Of a stretch of 48,632 bases of DNA, positions 1-10,285 are shown piece by piece. Every line of letters starts with the position of its first letter. Position 1 is the stretch's first letter. The notes under the pieces are model-generated. The model saw only the letters and a program-made list of their open reading frames with translations, did not search any database and was not told the origin of the DNA. The stretch lies in NCBI GenBank assembly GCA_050260355.1, contig JBLNBZ010000010.1, forward strand, positions 1-48,632. Reading direction: 5' to 3'. This DNA is from CADEFX01 sp050260355 (GTDB lineage Bacteria; Pseudomonadota; Alphaproteobacteria; Rhizobiales; Hyphomicrobiaceae). The position numbers and the translations under genes were made by a program.

Positions 1-315
1 CTTGCGGAAGTATTCGGACGACGCCTTCATCGGCCACACGCCGAGGCCGTCGATGGTGATCACCTCGCCCGTCTTGGCGAGCCTGATCATGATCGGCGCG
101 ACGCCGGCAACGTTGACCAAATCGCATTGCGTGACACCGAGCGCGATGCCCGCCGCGACACCGGCGTCGACCGCATTGCCTCCGGCCTCCAGGACCAGGA
201 AACCCGCGTGGGCGGCCGCGTAATGGCCCGCCGACACCATGTGCCGCGTGCCTGTGAGCACGTTGCCGTGCCCCGCGATGCCCTTGAGACCGATGACGTT
301 GCCGGCCGTGGCCAT
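1..315 (-). CDS. Gamma-glutamyltransferase family protein, N-terminal part only
   Basis: The 105 visible codons read as the start of a gamma-glutamyltranspeptidase-like Ntn-hydrolase. Typical elements include HMVSAGHYAAAHAGF, LEAGGNAVDAGVAAGIALGV and GLGVWPMKAS, close to the AGNAVDA block of the family. These enzymes cleave or transfer gamma-glutamyl groups from glutathione-like compounds and mature by self-cleavage before a conserved Thr, which would lie beyond the window. The ATG at 315 follows a GAGGAGG ribosome site about 6 bases upstream. No signal peptide is visible, so this is more like the cytoplasmic GGT-like proteins than periplasmic Ggt. The reading frame is open to base 1, so the gene is truncated by the window, not broken. 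It is divergent from the peptide-type ABC importer that begins at 471. The exact substrate is unknown. Confidence 0.85.
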   Translation of the reverse strand, partial: MATAGNVIGLKGIAGHGNVLTGTRHMVSAGHYAAAHAGFLVLEAGGNAVDAGVAAGIALGVTQCDLVNVAGVAPIMIRLAKTGEVITIDGLGVWPMKASSEYFRK

Positions 316-381
316 GGGAGTGCCTCCTCGCGTGCCTGATTGGGCCGGCGCCAGCTTGCTGCCATTCCACCGCCGGGGCAA

Positions 382-411
382 GTGACACGGTGGGCGAAGC
401 CGCTCTAGACT
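382..411 (+). promoter_or_regulatory. Possible sigma70-type promoter of the first ABC importer train
   Basis: GTGACA at 382-387 and TAGACT at 406-411 are separated by 18 bases. Transcription would start near 418, about 50 bases before the GTG start of the binding-protein gene. It lies in the only intergenic region before the gene train. The match to the -10 consensus is moderate (4 of 6), so this is a candidate only. Confidence 0.35.
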
Positions 412-470
412 GCGCCTTCAGTCAGGCTCGATCAGACCTGCAAAACGGGAAAACGAGGGGAGTCAACCAC

Positions 471-2075
471 GTGCTGAAAAAGATCGCTGTTGCCGCCGCG
501 GCAATCGGCTTGGCGCTTGCGGCGGCCGGAGAGGCTCAGGCGCAGACGCCGCGCAAGGGCGGCACGCTCCGCCTGACCGCGCCCTACGGCACCAGTCTCA
601 CCAGCCTCGACATCCACACCACGCCGCGCGCACAGGACGACATCGTCGGCAAGCTCTTGCACCGCACGCTGTACAAATGGGACAGCGTCAACAACAAGCC
701 CATCCCCGAGCTCTTCAAGGAGGTGACCGTCTCCGGCGGCGGTCTGGTCCACACCTTCAAGCTGCGCGACGACGCCTACTTCCACAACGGCCGGCGCATG
801 ACCGCCGACGACGTCATCTGGTCTTTCACGCGCATCATGGACGGGTCCAAAGGCTTTCCCGGCGCGCGCTACGTGCGTCTGATCAAGGGTGCCACCGAGG
901 TGGAGAAGGGCCAGGCCAAGGAGATCTCCGGCCTCAGGAAGATCGACGACTTCACGCTCGAGATGACGATTACCGAGAAGGTCGATCCGGGCTACTACTT
1001 CCTCGCCGGCACCACCTCGATCCTGCCGCGCGAGGAGATCGAGAAGGGCACTTTCACCAGCAACCCGGTCGGCCTCGGCCCATTCAAGTTCGTAGAGCAC
1101 GTACCGGGCTCTCGTCTCGTGGCAGAGCGTTGGGAGAAGTTCTACAAGCCGGGGCAGCCGTATCTCGACAAGATCATCGTCGCCATCATGGGTGAGGCCC
1201 CCGCGCGCGACGTTGCCTTCCGCGCCAAGGAGATCGACACGTCCATCCTCGGGCCGGCGCAGTACGTCGCCTATCGCTCCGATCCGGCGCTCTCCAAGAA
1301 TATCCTCGAGGTGGCCGAGGTCTTCACGCGCAACATGGGGCTCAACCCGTCGTTCAAGCCGTTCTCGGACAAGCGCGTGCGTCAGGCGATCAATCACGCC
1401 ATCGACACCAAGCTGATCATCGAGAAGCTGGTCAAGGACAAGGCCTATCGCGCCACGAGCTGGCTGCCGCTGTCCTCGCCCGCCTACGACAAGAGCCTGC
1501 AGCCCTACGCCTATGATCCGGAGAAGGCCAAGAAGCTGCTGGCGGAGGCCGGCTATGCCAACGGCTTCGAGTTCGAGTGGACGACAAGCCAGAACGAGAG
1601 CTGGGGGCTGCCCATCGTCGAGGCCATCATCCCCTACCTGTCGCGCGTCGGCATCAAGGTGAAGCCGAAGCTGGTCGAGGCCGCCGTGCTGGGCGATGTC
1701 ATCCCCAAGGGCGAGTATCAGGCCTACATCTGGTCGAACGCGAGCGGCCCCGATCCCGCCGCCTCGCTGAAGTGCTTCTACTCGAAGACGCCGCGCACGG
1801 CCTGCAACTACACCGGCTTCAGCAACCCCGATTTCGACAAGCTGATCGACGATGCCGGGCAGACCGATGATCCCGCCAAGCAGATCGAGCTGCTGAAGAA
1901 GGCCAATGCGATCCTGTACGAGGAAGCGCCAGTGTGGTTCTTCAACTACAACAAGGCGGTGATGGCGTATCAGCCGTGGGTCAAAGGCCTGCAGCCCAAC
2001 GCCACGGAGCTTACGCACCAGTATGGCGAGGACCTGTGGGTCGACGAGACGTCACCGCTTGCCAACGCCAAGTGA
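471..2075 (+). CDS. ABC importer substrate-binding protein, peptide/oligopeptide family (SBP_bac_5)
   Basis: This 534-residue protein is the periplasmic receptor of a Dpp/Opp-type importer. The chosen start is GTG at 471, preceded by an AAACGAGGGGAG ribosome site. It gives a clean signal peptide (MLKKIAVAAAAIGLALAAAG) with likely cleavage after AQA near residue 25. A longer in-frame start at 390 would bury the signal peptide. Family features include the early block FHNGRRMTADDVIWSFTRIM and KRVRQAINHAIDTKLI in the central lobe. There is no lipobox Cys, so the protein should be soluble in the periplasm. The family binds peptides, opines, sugars or sugar acids, and the ligand cannot be read from sequence. 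It heads the train of permease, ATPase and CoA-enzyme genes. Two strong hairpins follow it. Confidence 0.93.
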   Translation: MLKKIAVAAAAIGLALAAAGEAQAQTPRKGGTLRLTAPYGTSLTSLDIHTTPRAQDDIVGKLLHRTLYKWDSVNNKPIPELFKEVTVSGGGLVHTFKLRDDAYFHNGRRMTADDVIWSFTRIMDGSKGFPGARYVRLIKGATEVEKGQAKEISGLRKIDDFTLEMTITEKVDPGYYFLAGTTSILPREEIEKGTFTSNPVGLGPFKFVEHVPGSRLVAERWEKFYKPGQPYLDKIIVAIMGEAPARDVAFRAKEIDTSILGPAQYVAYRSDPALSKNILEVAEVFTRNMGLNPSFKPFSDKRVRQAINHAIDTKLIIEKLVKDKAYRATSWLPLSSPAYDKSLQPYAYDPEKAKKLLAEAGYANGFEFEWTTSQNESWGLPIVEAIIPYLSRVGIKVKPKLVEAAVLGDVIPKGEYQAYIWSNASGPDPAASLKCFYSKTPRTACNYTGFSNPDFDKLIDDAGQTDDPAKQIELLKKANAILYEEAPVWFFNYNKAVMAYQPWVKGLQPNATELTHQYGEDLWVDETSPLANAK

Positions 2076-2106
2076 AAGCGCACGAACGCACGCGCGGAAG
2101 CGGGCC

Positions 2107-2185
2107 GCGGCCGACACGAGCGTCGGCCGCGCTGCAGAGCCGCTGCGGACGCAGCTCGGCAATGCGGCACCGGCGGTGCCGGTGC
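2107..2185 (+). other. Two tandem RNA hairpins between the binding-protein and permease genes
   Basis: Hairpin 1 pairs GCGGCCGAC (2107-2115) with GTCGGCCGC (2122-2130): a perfect 9-base stem with a 6-base loop. Hairpin 2 pairs GCACCGGC (2167-2174) with GCCGGTGC (2178-2185): a perfect 8-base stem with a 3-base loop. Neither is followed by a T run, so they are not classical terminators. Hairpins at this position commonly protect binding-protein mRNA 3' ends and lower downstream permease expression. That role is inferred here. Confidence 0.6.
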
Positions 2186-2252
2186 GCCGTGTCGCTGGGT
2201 TAGAAGCCCGAAAGTCCCCGCGTGCGGGCCTGGCTGCCTGAGGTTTCCTGGT

Positions 2253-3188
2253 ATGGCTCTGTTCATCGTCCGACGGCTCCTGCAGACGGTGCCAACCTTG
2301 GCCTCCGTGGCGTTGCTGATCTTCGTGATGTTCAGCGTCATTCCGGGCAGCTTCGCCTCCAGCATGGGCGACGACGGGCGAGGAGGCATGGACCCGCAGG
2401 TGGTCGAGCGCATGCGTCGCGAGCTCGGCCTCGACGATCCGGTGATCAAGCGCTTTGCCACTTACATCGGCAACATCGCCAGCGGCAACCTCGGCATCTC
2501 GTTTCGCACGCGCGAGCCGGTGACGAAGATGATCGCCGGACGCCTGTGGCCGTCGCTCAAGCTGACCTTGGCCGCCATGGCGTTTGCGATCATCATCGGC
2601 GTCCCGCTCGGCTTTGTCGCTGCCGTCCGGCCCGGCGGCCTCATCGACACGCTCTCCATGGTCGGCGCCGTATCCGGCCTGTCGCTGCCGAAGTTCTGGT
2701 TCGGCCTGATGCTCATGTACCTGTTCGCGCTGATCCTCGGTTGGCTGCCGAGCTTCGGCTACGGCGACGGCGGCCTCCAGCACCTGATCCTTCCCGCGGT
2801 CACGCTCGGTGTCTCGCCGATGGCGCTGCTCGCGCGTACCACCCGCGCCGGCGTGGTCGAGGTCATGAACGCCGACTTCGTGCGCACCGCCCGCTCCAAG
2901 GGCATGAGCGAGTACCGCGTGCTCACCTGGCACGTGATGCGCAACGCGCTGGTCCTCGTGCTCACGACCATCGGCCTGCAGTTCGGCTCGCTCATGGGAC
3001 AGGCCGTCGTGGTCGAGAAGCTGTTCTCCTGGCCGGGCCTCGGCTCGCTGCTCGTCGACAGCGTCTTCCAGCGCGACATTCCGGCCGTGCAAGGCACGAT
3101 CCTGGTCATCGTGCTGTTCTTCCTGGTCATCAACACGCTCGTCGACATTGCCTACGTCATCATCGATCCGCGCATCCGCTACGGCTGA
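2253..3188 (+). CDS. ABC importer permease, DppB/OppB type
   Basis: This 311-residue inner-membrane protein starts with MALFIVRRLLQTVPTLASVA, the typical first helix of DppB-type permeases. Further hydrophobic segments lie at about 100-125, 137-163, 178-196, 230-250 and 280-305. The cytoplasmic EAA loop that contacts the ATPases is near residues 208-224 (DFVRTARSKGMSEYRVLTWH). It ends with the family-typical DPRIRYG. It forms the membrane channel with the permease that begins 6 bases after its stop. The ATG at 2253 is chosen because the earlier overlapping frame (2222-3979) crosses two real genes and is a shadow. Confidence 0.93.
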   Translation: MALFIVRRLLQTVPTLASVALLIFVMFSVIPGSFASSMGDDGRGGMDPQVVERMRRELGLDDPVIKRFATYIGNIASGNLGISFRTREPVTKMIAGRLWPSLKLTLAAMAFAIIIGVPLGFVAAVRPGGLIDTLSMVGAVSGLSLPKFWFGLMLMYLFALILGWLPSFGYGDGGLQHLILPAVTLGVSPMALLARTTRAGVVEVMNADFVRTARSKGMSEYRVLTWHVMRNALVLVLTTIGLQFGSLMGQAVVVEKLFSWPGLGSLLVDSVFQRDIPAVQGTILVIVLFFLVINTLVDIAYVIIDPRIRYG

Positions 3189-3194
3189 GTCTCC

Positions 3195-4012
3195 ATGTAC
3201 TTGCGTGCCAATCTCGTGATCGGAGGCTTCCTGTTCGCAGCGGCGATCTTTGTCGCCGTCCTGGCGCCGGTGCTGGCGTTCCAGGACCCCGTGATGGACG
3301 CCAATCTGATGAATGCGGAGGAGCCGCCCGGCGCCCAGTTCTGGTTCGGCACCGACGCGCAGGGCCGCGACATCTACAGCCGGGTCCTGTACGGCGCCCG
3401 CATCTCCCTCACGGTCGGCGTCGTCTCCCAGCTCATCAACACCGTCATCGGCGTCCTGCTCGGCCTGACGGCAGGCTACTGGGGCGGCTGGTGGGACGAC
3501 TTCGTGGGCGGCCTCACCAACCTGATGCTGGCCATCCCCTCGCTGATCTTCGCGCTGGCCATCATGGCCATCCTGGGCCCCGGGCTCACCAGCCTTCTCA
3601 TCGCGCTCGGGCTCACCAACTGGTCCTACACCTGCCGCATCACCAGAGCGCAGGCGCTGTCCCTCAAGTCGCAGGGTTACGTGCAGGCCGCGCGCGTGCT
3701 CGGCTACGGCGACCTGCGCATCATGCTCACGCAGCTTCTGCCCAACATGCTCGGCCCGATCATCGTCATCGGCACGCTCGGCATGGGCGGGGCGATCCTG
3801 GCCGAGGCGGCGCTGTCGTTCCTGGGCCTCGGCATCAGGCCGCCGGCGCCGAGCTGGGGCAGCATGCTATCGGAGGCCCGCGACCAGATCACCACGGCGC
3901 CGTGGCTCTCCGTTTTCCCGGGACTGGCCATCTTTCTGACCGTGCTCGGCCTGAACCTGCTCGGCGACGGCTTGCGTGACGTGCTCGATCCGCAATCGCA
4001 GGAGCGACGCGC

Positions 4013-4016
<4 letters not shown>
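3195..4016 (+). CDS. ABC importer permease, DppC/OppC type
   Basis: This 273-residue membrane protein is the partner of the preceding DppB-type permease. It has one N-terminal helix, then the motif FGTDAQGRDIYSRVLYGARI, then a cluster of helices. The EAA loop is QGYVQAARVLGYGDLRIML, and the C-terminal block LLGDGLRDVLDP is characteristic of DppC. The ATG at 3195 is 6 bases after the upstream stop, and the 3' end overlaps the next ATG (ATGA at 4013-4016), so translation is probably coupled. It lacks the longer cytoplasmic N-terminus of many DppC proteins. Confidence 0.93.
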
Positions 4017-5977
<1,961 letters not shown>

Positions 5978-5981
<4 letters not shown>

Positions 5982-6841
5982 TGCGCAGCAAGCTGTTCGT
6001 GCCGGGCAGTCGCCCGGAGCTGTTCGACAAGGCCATGGCGTCGGCGGCAGACGCGCTATCGCTCGATCTGGAGGACGCTGTGGCGCCCGCCAAGAAGGAC
6101 GAGGCGCGCAAAACCATCGGCGATTTCCTGACCCGGCTGGGACGCGCGCATGAGAAAGTCATGATCGTGCGCGTCAACGCCATCGGCACGCCGCAGTTCG
6201 CGGAGGACGTCGACGCCGTGGTGACGGCCGGAACCGATCTCATCAACCTGCCGAAGCTCGAGAGCGCGGAGGAGGTCGAGCGCGCAGTCGCCGCCATCAT
6301 CGCGGTCGAGGAGCGCAAGGGCCTGGCCCACCGCATTGGCGTGCTCGCCAACGTCGAAAGCCCGAAGGGGTGGCAGCACATCTACGAGATCGCCGCCGCG
6401 CACGAGCGCATCGCAGGCATGCAGTTCGGCGTTGCCGACCTGCTCGCGCCCAACCGCATCGAGCGGCACGACGCGGCACTGTCGGCGGTGCGCTTCACGA
6501 CCAAGATGGCCGCCGCGAATGCAGGCGTGCCTGCCTACGACACGGTCTATGTCAACATCGGCGACACGCTGGGGCTCGAGCGCGACGCCATCGCCGCCCG
6601 CCGCATGGGCTACATCGGCAAGAGCTGCATCCATCCCTCGCAGATCGCCGTCGTCAACGCCGTCTTCACGCCGCCCGACAGCGAGATCGCCTGGGCGCAG
6701 AAGGTGCTTGCCGCGGCCGCCGATCCAGCCAACAAAGGCCTCGGCGCCTTCGTCGTCGACGGCCGCATGGTCGACGAGCCGTTCTTCCGCGAAGCGCGCG
6801 CCACCGTCGAGCTTGCTCGCCGCCTGAAGCTGATCAGCTAG
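5978..6841 (+). CDS. CoA-ester lyase, CitE/malyl-CoA lyase-like (HpcH/HpaI superfamily)
   Basis: This 287-residue TIM-barrel enzyme should cleave or form the C-C bond of a 3-hydroxyacyl-CoA (malyl-, citramalyl- or citryl-CoA type) using Mg2+. Family blocks are MRSKLFVPGSRPELFDKA, DALSLDLEDAVAP, the Arg-containing MIVRVNAIGT, LPKLESAEEV, and IGKSCIHPSQIAVVNAVFTP. The probable Mg2+ ligands are Glu127 in NVESPKG and Asp154 in FGVADLLAP. The start is the ATG in the ATGA overlap with the upstream ATPase; the longer in-frame ORF from 5657 lies inside that gene. The CoA-transferase and acyl-CoA synthetase that follow fit a pathway that activates an acid and splits its CoA ester. The substrate is not assigned. 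Confidence 0.9.
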
Positions 6842-6859
6842 CGTGGAACAACAACAATC

Positions 6860-8092
6860 ATGAAGCACGACACGGAAAAGGAAGGGCCGCTTGCAGGCCT
6901 CAAGGTGATCGACTGCTCCACGGTGCTTGCCGGCCCAATGGCGGGCATGGTGTTCGGCGATTTCGGCGCCGACGTCGTGAAGATCGAGCATCCCAACGGC
7001 GACGCGCTCCGCGGCATGGGCGCGTCCAAGAACGGCCATGGGCTGTGGTGGAAGATCACGAGCCGCAACAAGCGCGCGCTCGTGCTCGACCTGCACGATG
7101 AGGACGGCAAGGAGGTATTCAAGGCGCTCGTCAAGCGCTCCGACATCCTGATCGAGAATTTCCGCACCGGCACCCTGGAACGGTGGGGCCTGGGCTGGGA
7201 CGTGCTGCACGCGCTGAACCCGCGCCTGATCATGCTGCGCGTGACCGGCTTCGGCCAGACCGGCCCCTACCGGCATCGCGCAGGGTTCGGCACGGTGGCG
7301 GAGGCGTTCTCGGGCTTCGCCCATATCACGGGCGAGCCCGACGGTCCCCCGACTCTCCCACCGTTCGGCCTCGCCGACGGCGTTGCCGCCTACCACGGCG
7401 TGTTCGCTGCGATGTTCGCGATCTATGAGCGCGACGTGCAGGGCAGCGGCAAGGGCCAGTACATCGACCTGTCGCTGTACGAGCCGATGTTCGCGCTGCT
7501 GGGGGCGCAGTCCGCGACCTACGATCAACTGGGCATCATTCAGAACCGCGGCGGGAACCGGTCGAAGAACAACGCCCCGCGCAACGCCTACAAGACCAAG
7601 GATGGCCGCTGGGTCGCGCTCTCGGCAGCCGCCCCCAGCATCACGCGTCGCGTCCTGGAGCTGACCGGCGGCAAGGCCGCGGCCGAGGACCCGCGCTTTG
7701 CGACCAATGCCGGCCGCGTCGCCCACATCGAGGAGGTCGATGCCATTGTCGGCGGCTGGATCGCCCGCCACACCTTGAAGGAGGTGCTCGACGCCTTCGA
7801 GAAAGCGGAAGCTGCGATCGGCCCCGTCTACGACATCGCGCAGATCTTCGAGGATCCCCAGTATCAGGCGCGTGAGAGCGTCACCACGATCCAGGACAAG
7901 GACCTCGGACCGCTCAGGATGCAGAACGTGTTCCCGCGCATGTCGCGCACGCCCGGACGCATCAAGCACGGCGGCCCGCGCATGGGCGAGCACTCCGCCG
8001 AGATACTGGACGAGCTGGTGCGCGCCGGCAGCATCAGCGCCGAGCTTGCGGAACGCGTGGCGGAGCGCGCCAAGCCGTCGAAGAAGGCGTGA
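6860..8092 (+). CDS. Class III CoA-transferase (CaiB/BaiF family)
   Basis: This 410-residue protein matches formyl-CoA transferase-type enzymes, which move CoA from a donor thioester to an acid as interlocked dimers. The N-terminal block LAGLKVIDCSTVLAGPMAGM and FGADVVKIEHPNGDALR are diagnostic. The nucleophile that forms the acyl anhydride is probably Asp173 in FGLADGVAAYHG. The start ATG is 18 bases after the lyase stop. Its gene lies between a CoA-ester lyase and an acyl-CoA synthetase, so it most likely activates the acid that the lyase then cleaves. Succinyl-CoA or acetyl-CoA as donor is a guess from the family. Confidence 0.92.
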   Translation: MKHDTEKEGPLAGLKVIDCSTVLAGPMAGMVFGDFGADVVKIEHPNGDALRGMGASKNGHGLWWKITSRNKRALVLDLHDEDGKEVFKALVKRSDILIENFRTGTLERWGLGWDVLHALNPRLIMLRVTGFGQTGPYRHRAGFGTVAEAFSGFAHITGEPDGPPTLPPFGLADGVAAYHGVFAAMFAIYERDVQGSGKGQYIDLSLYEPMFALLGAQSATYDQLGIIQNRGGNRSKNNAPRNAYKTKDGRWVALSAAAPSITRRVLELTGGKAAAEDPRFATNAGRVAHIEEVDAIVGGWIARHTLKEVLDAFEKAEAAIGPVYDIAQIFEDPQYQARESVTTIQDKDLGPLRMQNVFPRMSRTPGRIKHGGPRMGEHSAEILDELVRAGSISAELAERVAERAKPSKKA

Positions 8093-8096
8093 TCCG

Positions 8097-10181
8097 ATGC
8101 GTACCCTGGCCGACAAGCTGTTCCGGCCCGAGCGCGTCGCCATCGTCGGCGCTTCGTCCGACCCGAGGAAGAACAACTCGCGGCCGCAGCGCTTTCTGCA
8201 GCGGCATGGCTTCAGGGGCGAGGTGTATCCGATCAATCCCGGCTACAAGGAGCTGTTCGGGCAGGCCTGCTATCCGAGCCTGAAAGCGACGCCGCAGCCT
8301 GCCGATCACGCCTACGTCATGGTGCCCTCGAGCGCAGTCGAGAGCGTGATCCGCGAATGCGGCGAGGCAGGCGTTGCCGGGGCGACGATCTTCGCCGGCG
8401 GCTTCGCCGAGGGCGGCGTTGAAGGCCGCGCGCGGCAGGAGCGGCTGGTAGCGGTAGCGCGCGAGATGGGCGTGCGGCTCATCGGCCCGAACAGCCTCGG
8501 TGTCATCAACACCAATTGGCCGCTGACGCTGTCGGCCGCCGCCATGCTCGATCAGGGCGGGCTGCTGCGCGGGCGCACGGCCGTCATCTCGCAGTCGGGC
8601 AGCGTGACCGGTGCGCTCGTGTCACGCGGCGAAAAGCGCGGCGTCGGCTACTCGATCCTGGTGTCGATCGGCAACGAGTGCGACTTGTCGGTCGGCGAAA
8701 TCGGCTCGATGCTCATCGACGATGCCGAGACCGACGTCATCCTGCTGTTCCTGGAGACGCTGCGCGAGCCGGACGCGGTGCGCGCCATGGCGGCAAAAGC
8801 CGAGGCTGCCGGCAAGCCGGTCATGGCCTATCTGCTCGGCCGCTCGGAGCTGGGGCAGGCGCTGGCGCAATCGCACACGGGCGCGCTGGCCGGGCAGGCG
8901 CGGGCTCTGGAGGCGTTTCTGGCCGCGAACGGCATCATGCGTCTCAACACCTTCGAGAGCCTGATCGAGGCGCCTCTGCTCGTGCGCGGACGCAAGCGCG
9001 CGACTGGCCGGCGCGTCGCCATCGCCACCAGCACCGGCGGCGCGGCGGCACTGGTGGCCGATCATCTTGGCGCCAATGGCATCGAGGTGGCGCCCGCGCG
9101 AGATGATCTGAGAACGGCACTCGCCGGCTTCAAGATAGACGTGCAGCCCGACGCGCCGATCCTCGACCTGACCATGGCCGGAACCAGGCCCGAGGTCGTC
9201 GACACGGTGATGCAGAGCTTCATGGCGGACGAGCGCGTCGATGCCATTGTGGTCGGTGTCGGCTCGACGGCCGTCACCTATCCCGAGCTGGTGGTCGCAC
9301 CGCTCGCCAAGTGGGCCAAGATGGGCAAGCCCATTGTGTCCTTCCTGCTGCCGGATGCACCGCGCTCGCTGGAGCTGCTGGCCGAGGCGGGCATCGCGGG
9401 ATTTCGCACGCCCGAAGCCTGCGCCGACGCATTGCAGGCCTATCTCAAATGGCAGCCGCCGCAGCCGCTCGCGGCCGAGCCGCTGTCGCCGGACACGACC
9501 GACCGCTTGGCAGCCGCCCGTGGCCGCGCGCGCATGAACGAGCTGGCGGCACTCGAGCTCTTCCAATCGCTCGGCATACCCGTGCCGCGGATGGCCGTTC
9601 TCGAGCAGCCCGAAGCCGCGTCCTGGGTCGGCTTGACCTTCCCGGTGGTCGCCAAGGTCCTGTCGCCCGACATCCTGCACAAGAGCGACGTCGGCGGCGT
9701 CGTGGTCGGCATCGGCACATCGCAGGAGCTTGCTGGGGCGGCAAAGCTGCTGCTCGCCGAGGTGCCGAAGCGCACGGCCGGCGCGACGATCGACGGCATC
9801 CTCGTGCAGGAGCAGGCCAAGGGCGTAAGTGAGGCCATCGTCGGCTTCAGGCGCGATCCGCTCGTCGGCCCGATCGTGGTGGTCGGGGTGGGCGGGGTTC
9901 TGGCCGAGGTCTATGCCGACGTGGCAATCCGCCCCGCACCTGTCGACGAGGCGACCGCACGCGCCATGATCGCAGAGGTCAAGGGCTTCGCTGCGATGCG
10001 GGGCTTCCGCGGGCTGCCCGAGGGCGACCTCGATGCCCTCGCGAAGCTGGTCGCAGCCCTGTCGCGCCTGGCGCTCGCACAAAGCCCGGAAGTGACCGAC
10101 GCCGAGATCAACCCGGTTATCATCCGCCGCAAGGGCGAAGGCGCCATCGCCGTCGACGGTATCGCGATGCTCACCGACTGA
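8097..10181 (+). CDS. ADP-forming acyl-CoA synthetase / acetate-CoA ligase family, fused subunits
   Basis: This 694-residue protein has the alpha-beta fused layout of ADP-forming acyl-CoA synthetases. It has a CoA-binding Rossmann domain (about 1-130, FRPERVAIVGASSDP), a succinyl-CoA-ligase-like middle region (about 140-460) and a C-terminal ATP-grasp domain (about 475-694). The phosphorylatable His is probably in AQSHTGALAGQ. The ATP-grasp part shows FPVVAKVLSPDILHKSDVGG and the end motif EINPVII. The reaction is acid + CoA + ATP to acyl-CoA + ADP + Pi, or the reverse. ATG at 8097 is 4 bases after the CoA-transferase stop; the longer ORF from 7872 overlaps that gene out of frame. Confidence 0.92.
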   Translation: MRTLADKLFRPERVAIVGASSDPRKNNSRPQRFLQRHGFRGEVYPINPGYKELFGQACYPSLKATPQPADHAYVMVPSSAVESVIRECGEAGVAGATIFAGGFAEGGVEGRARQERLVAVAREMGVRLIGPNSLGVINTNWPLTLSAAAMLDQGGLLRGRTAVISQSGSVTGALVSRGEKRGVGYSILVSIGNECDLSVGEIGSMLIDDAETDVILLFLETLREPDAVRAMAAKAEAAGKPVMAYLLGRSELGQALAQSHTGALAGQARALEAFLAANGIMRLNTFESLIEAPLLVRGRKRATGRRVAIATSTGGAAALVADHLGANGIEVAPARDDLRTALAGFKIDVQPDAPILDLTMAGTRPEVVDTVMQSFMADERVDAIVVGVGSTAVTYPELVVAPLAKWAKMGKPIVSFLLPDAPRSLELLAEAGIAGFRTPEACADALQAYLKWQPPQPLAAEPLSPDTTDRLAAARGRARMNELAALELFQSLGIPVPRMAVLEQPEAASWVGLTFPVVAKVLSPDILHKSDVGGVVVGIGTSQELAGAAKLLLAEVPKRTAGATIDGILVQEQAKGVSEAIVGFRRDPLVGPIVVVGVGGVLAEVYADVAIRPAPVDEATARAMIAEVKGFAAMRGFRGLPEGDLDALAKLVAALSRLALAQSPEVTDAEINPVIIRRKGEGAIAVDGIAMLTD

Positions 10182-10220
10182 GACAGCCCCAATCCGACGC
10201 TCGCTCCGCCGCCGAGAGCC

Positions 10221-10250
10221 TTAGACTCCGGCAGGCTGCTTCAATATGCT
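10221..10250 (+). promoter_or_regulatory. Possible internal promoter before the SAF-domain dehydrogenase
   Basis: TTAGAC (10221-10226) and TATGCT (10245-10250) are 18 bases apart in the 104-base gap, about 36 bases before the next ATG. It would allow the distal genes to be expressed apart from the transporter genes. Consensus agreement is modest. Confidence 0.25.
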
Positions 10251-10285
10251 CGCCGTCAAACCAGGATCGCTACAGAGGACGCCCG

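Noticed and set aside
432..2018. Long minus-strand open frame (528 codons) opposite the first receptor gene
   Set aside because: It is antisense to a clear SBP_bac_5 gene. The predicted protein is Arg/Asp/Leu-rich with no known motif, typical of shadow frames in high-GC DNA.
2222..3979. Plus-strand open frame of 585 codons overlapping both permeases
   Set aside because: It is His/Arg/Pro-rich and frame-shifted relative to two obvious permease genes with membrane helices.
7872..8096. N-terminal extension of the acyl-CoA synthetase
   Set aside because: This part overlaps the CoA-transferase out of frame and is Arg/Ser-rich; the conserved protein begins at ATG 8097.
6056..8236. Minus-strand open frame of 726 codons across the lyase and CoA-transferase genes
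   Set aside because: It runs across two real genes and their junction and has no family motifs; it is a GC-driven shadow.
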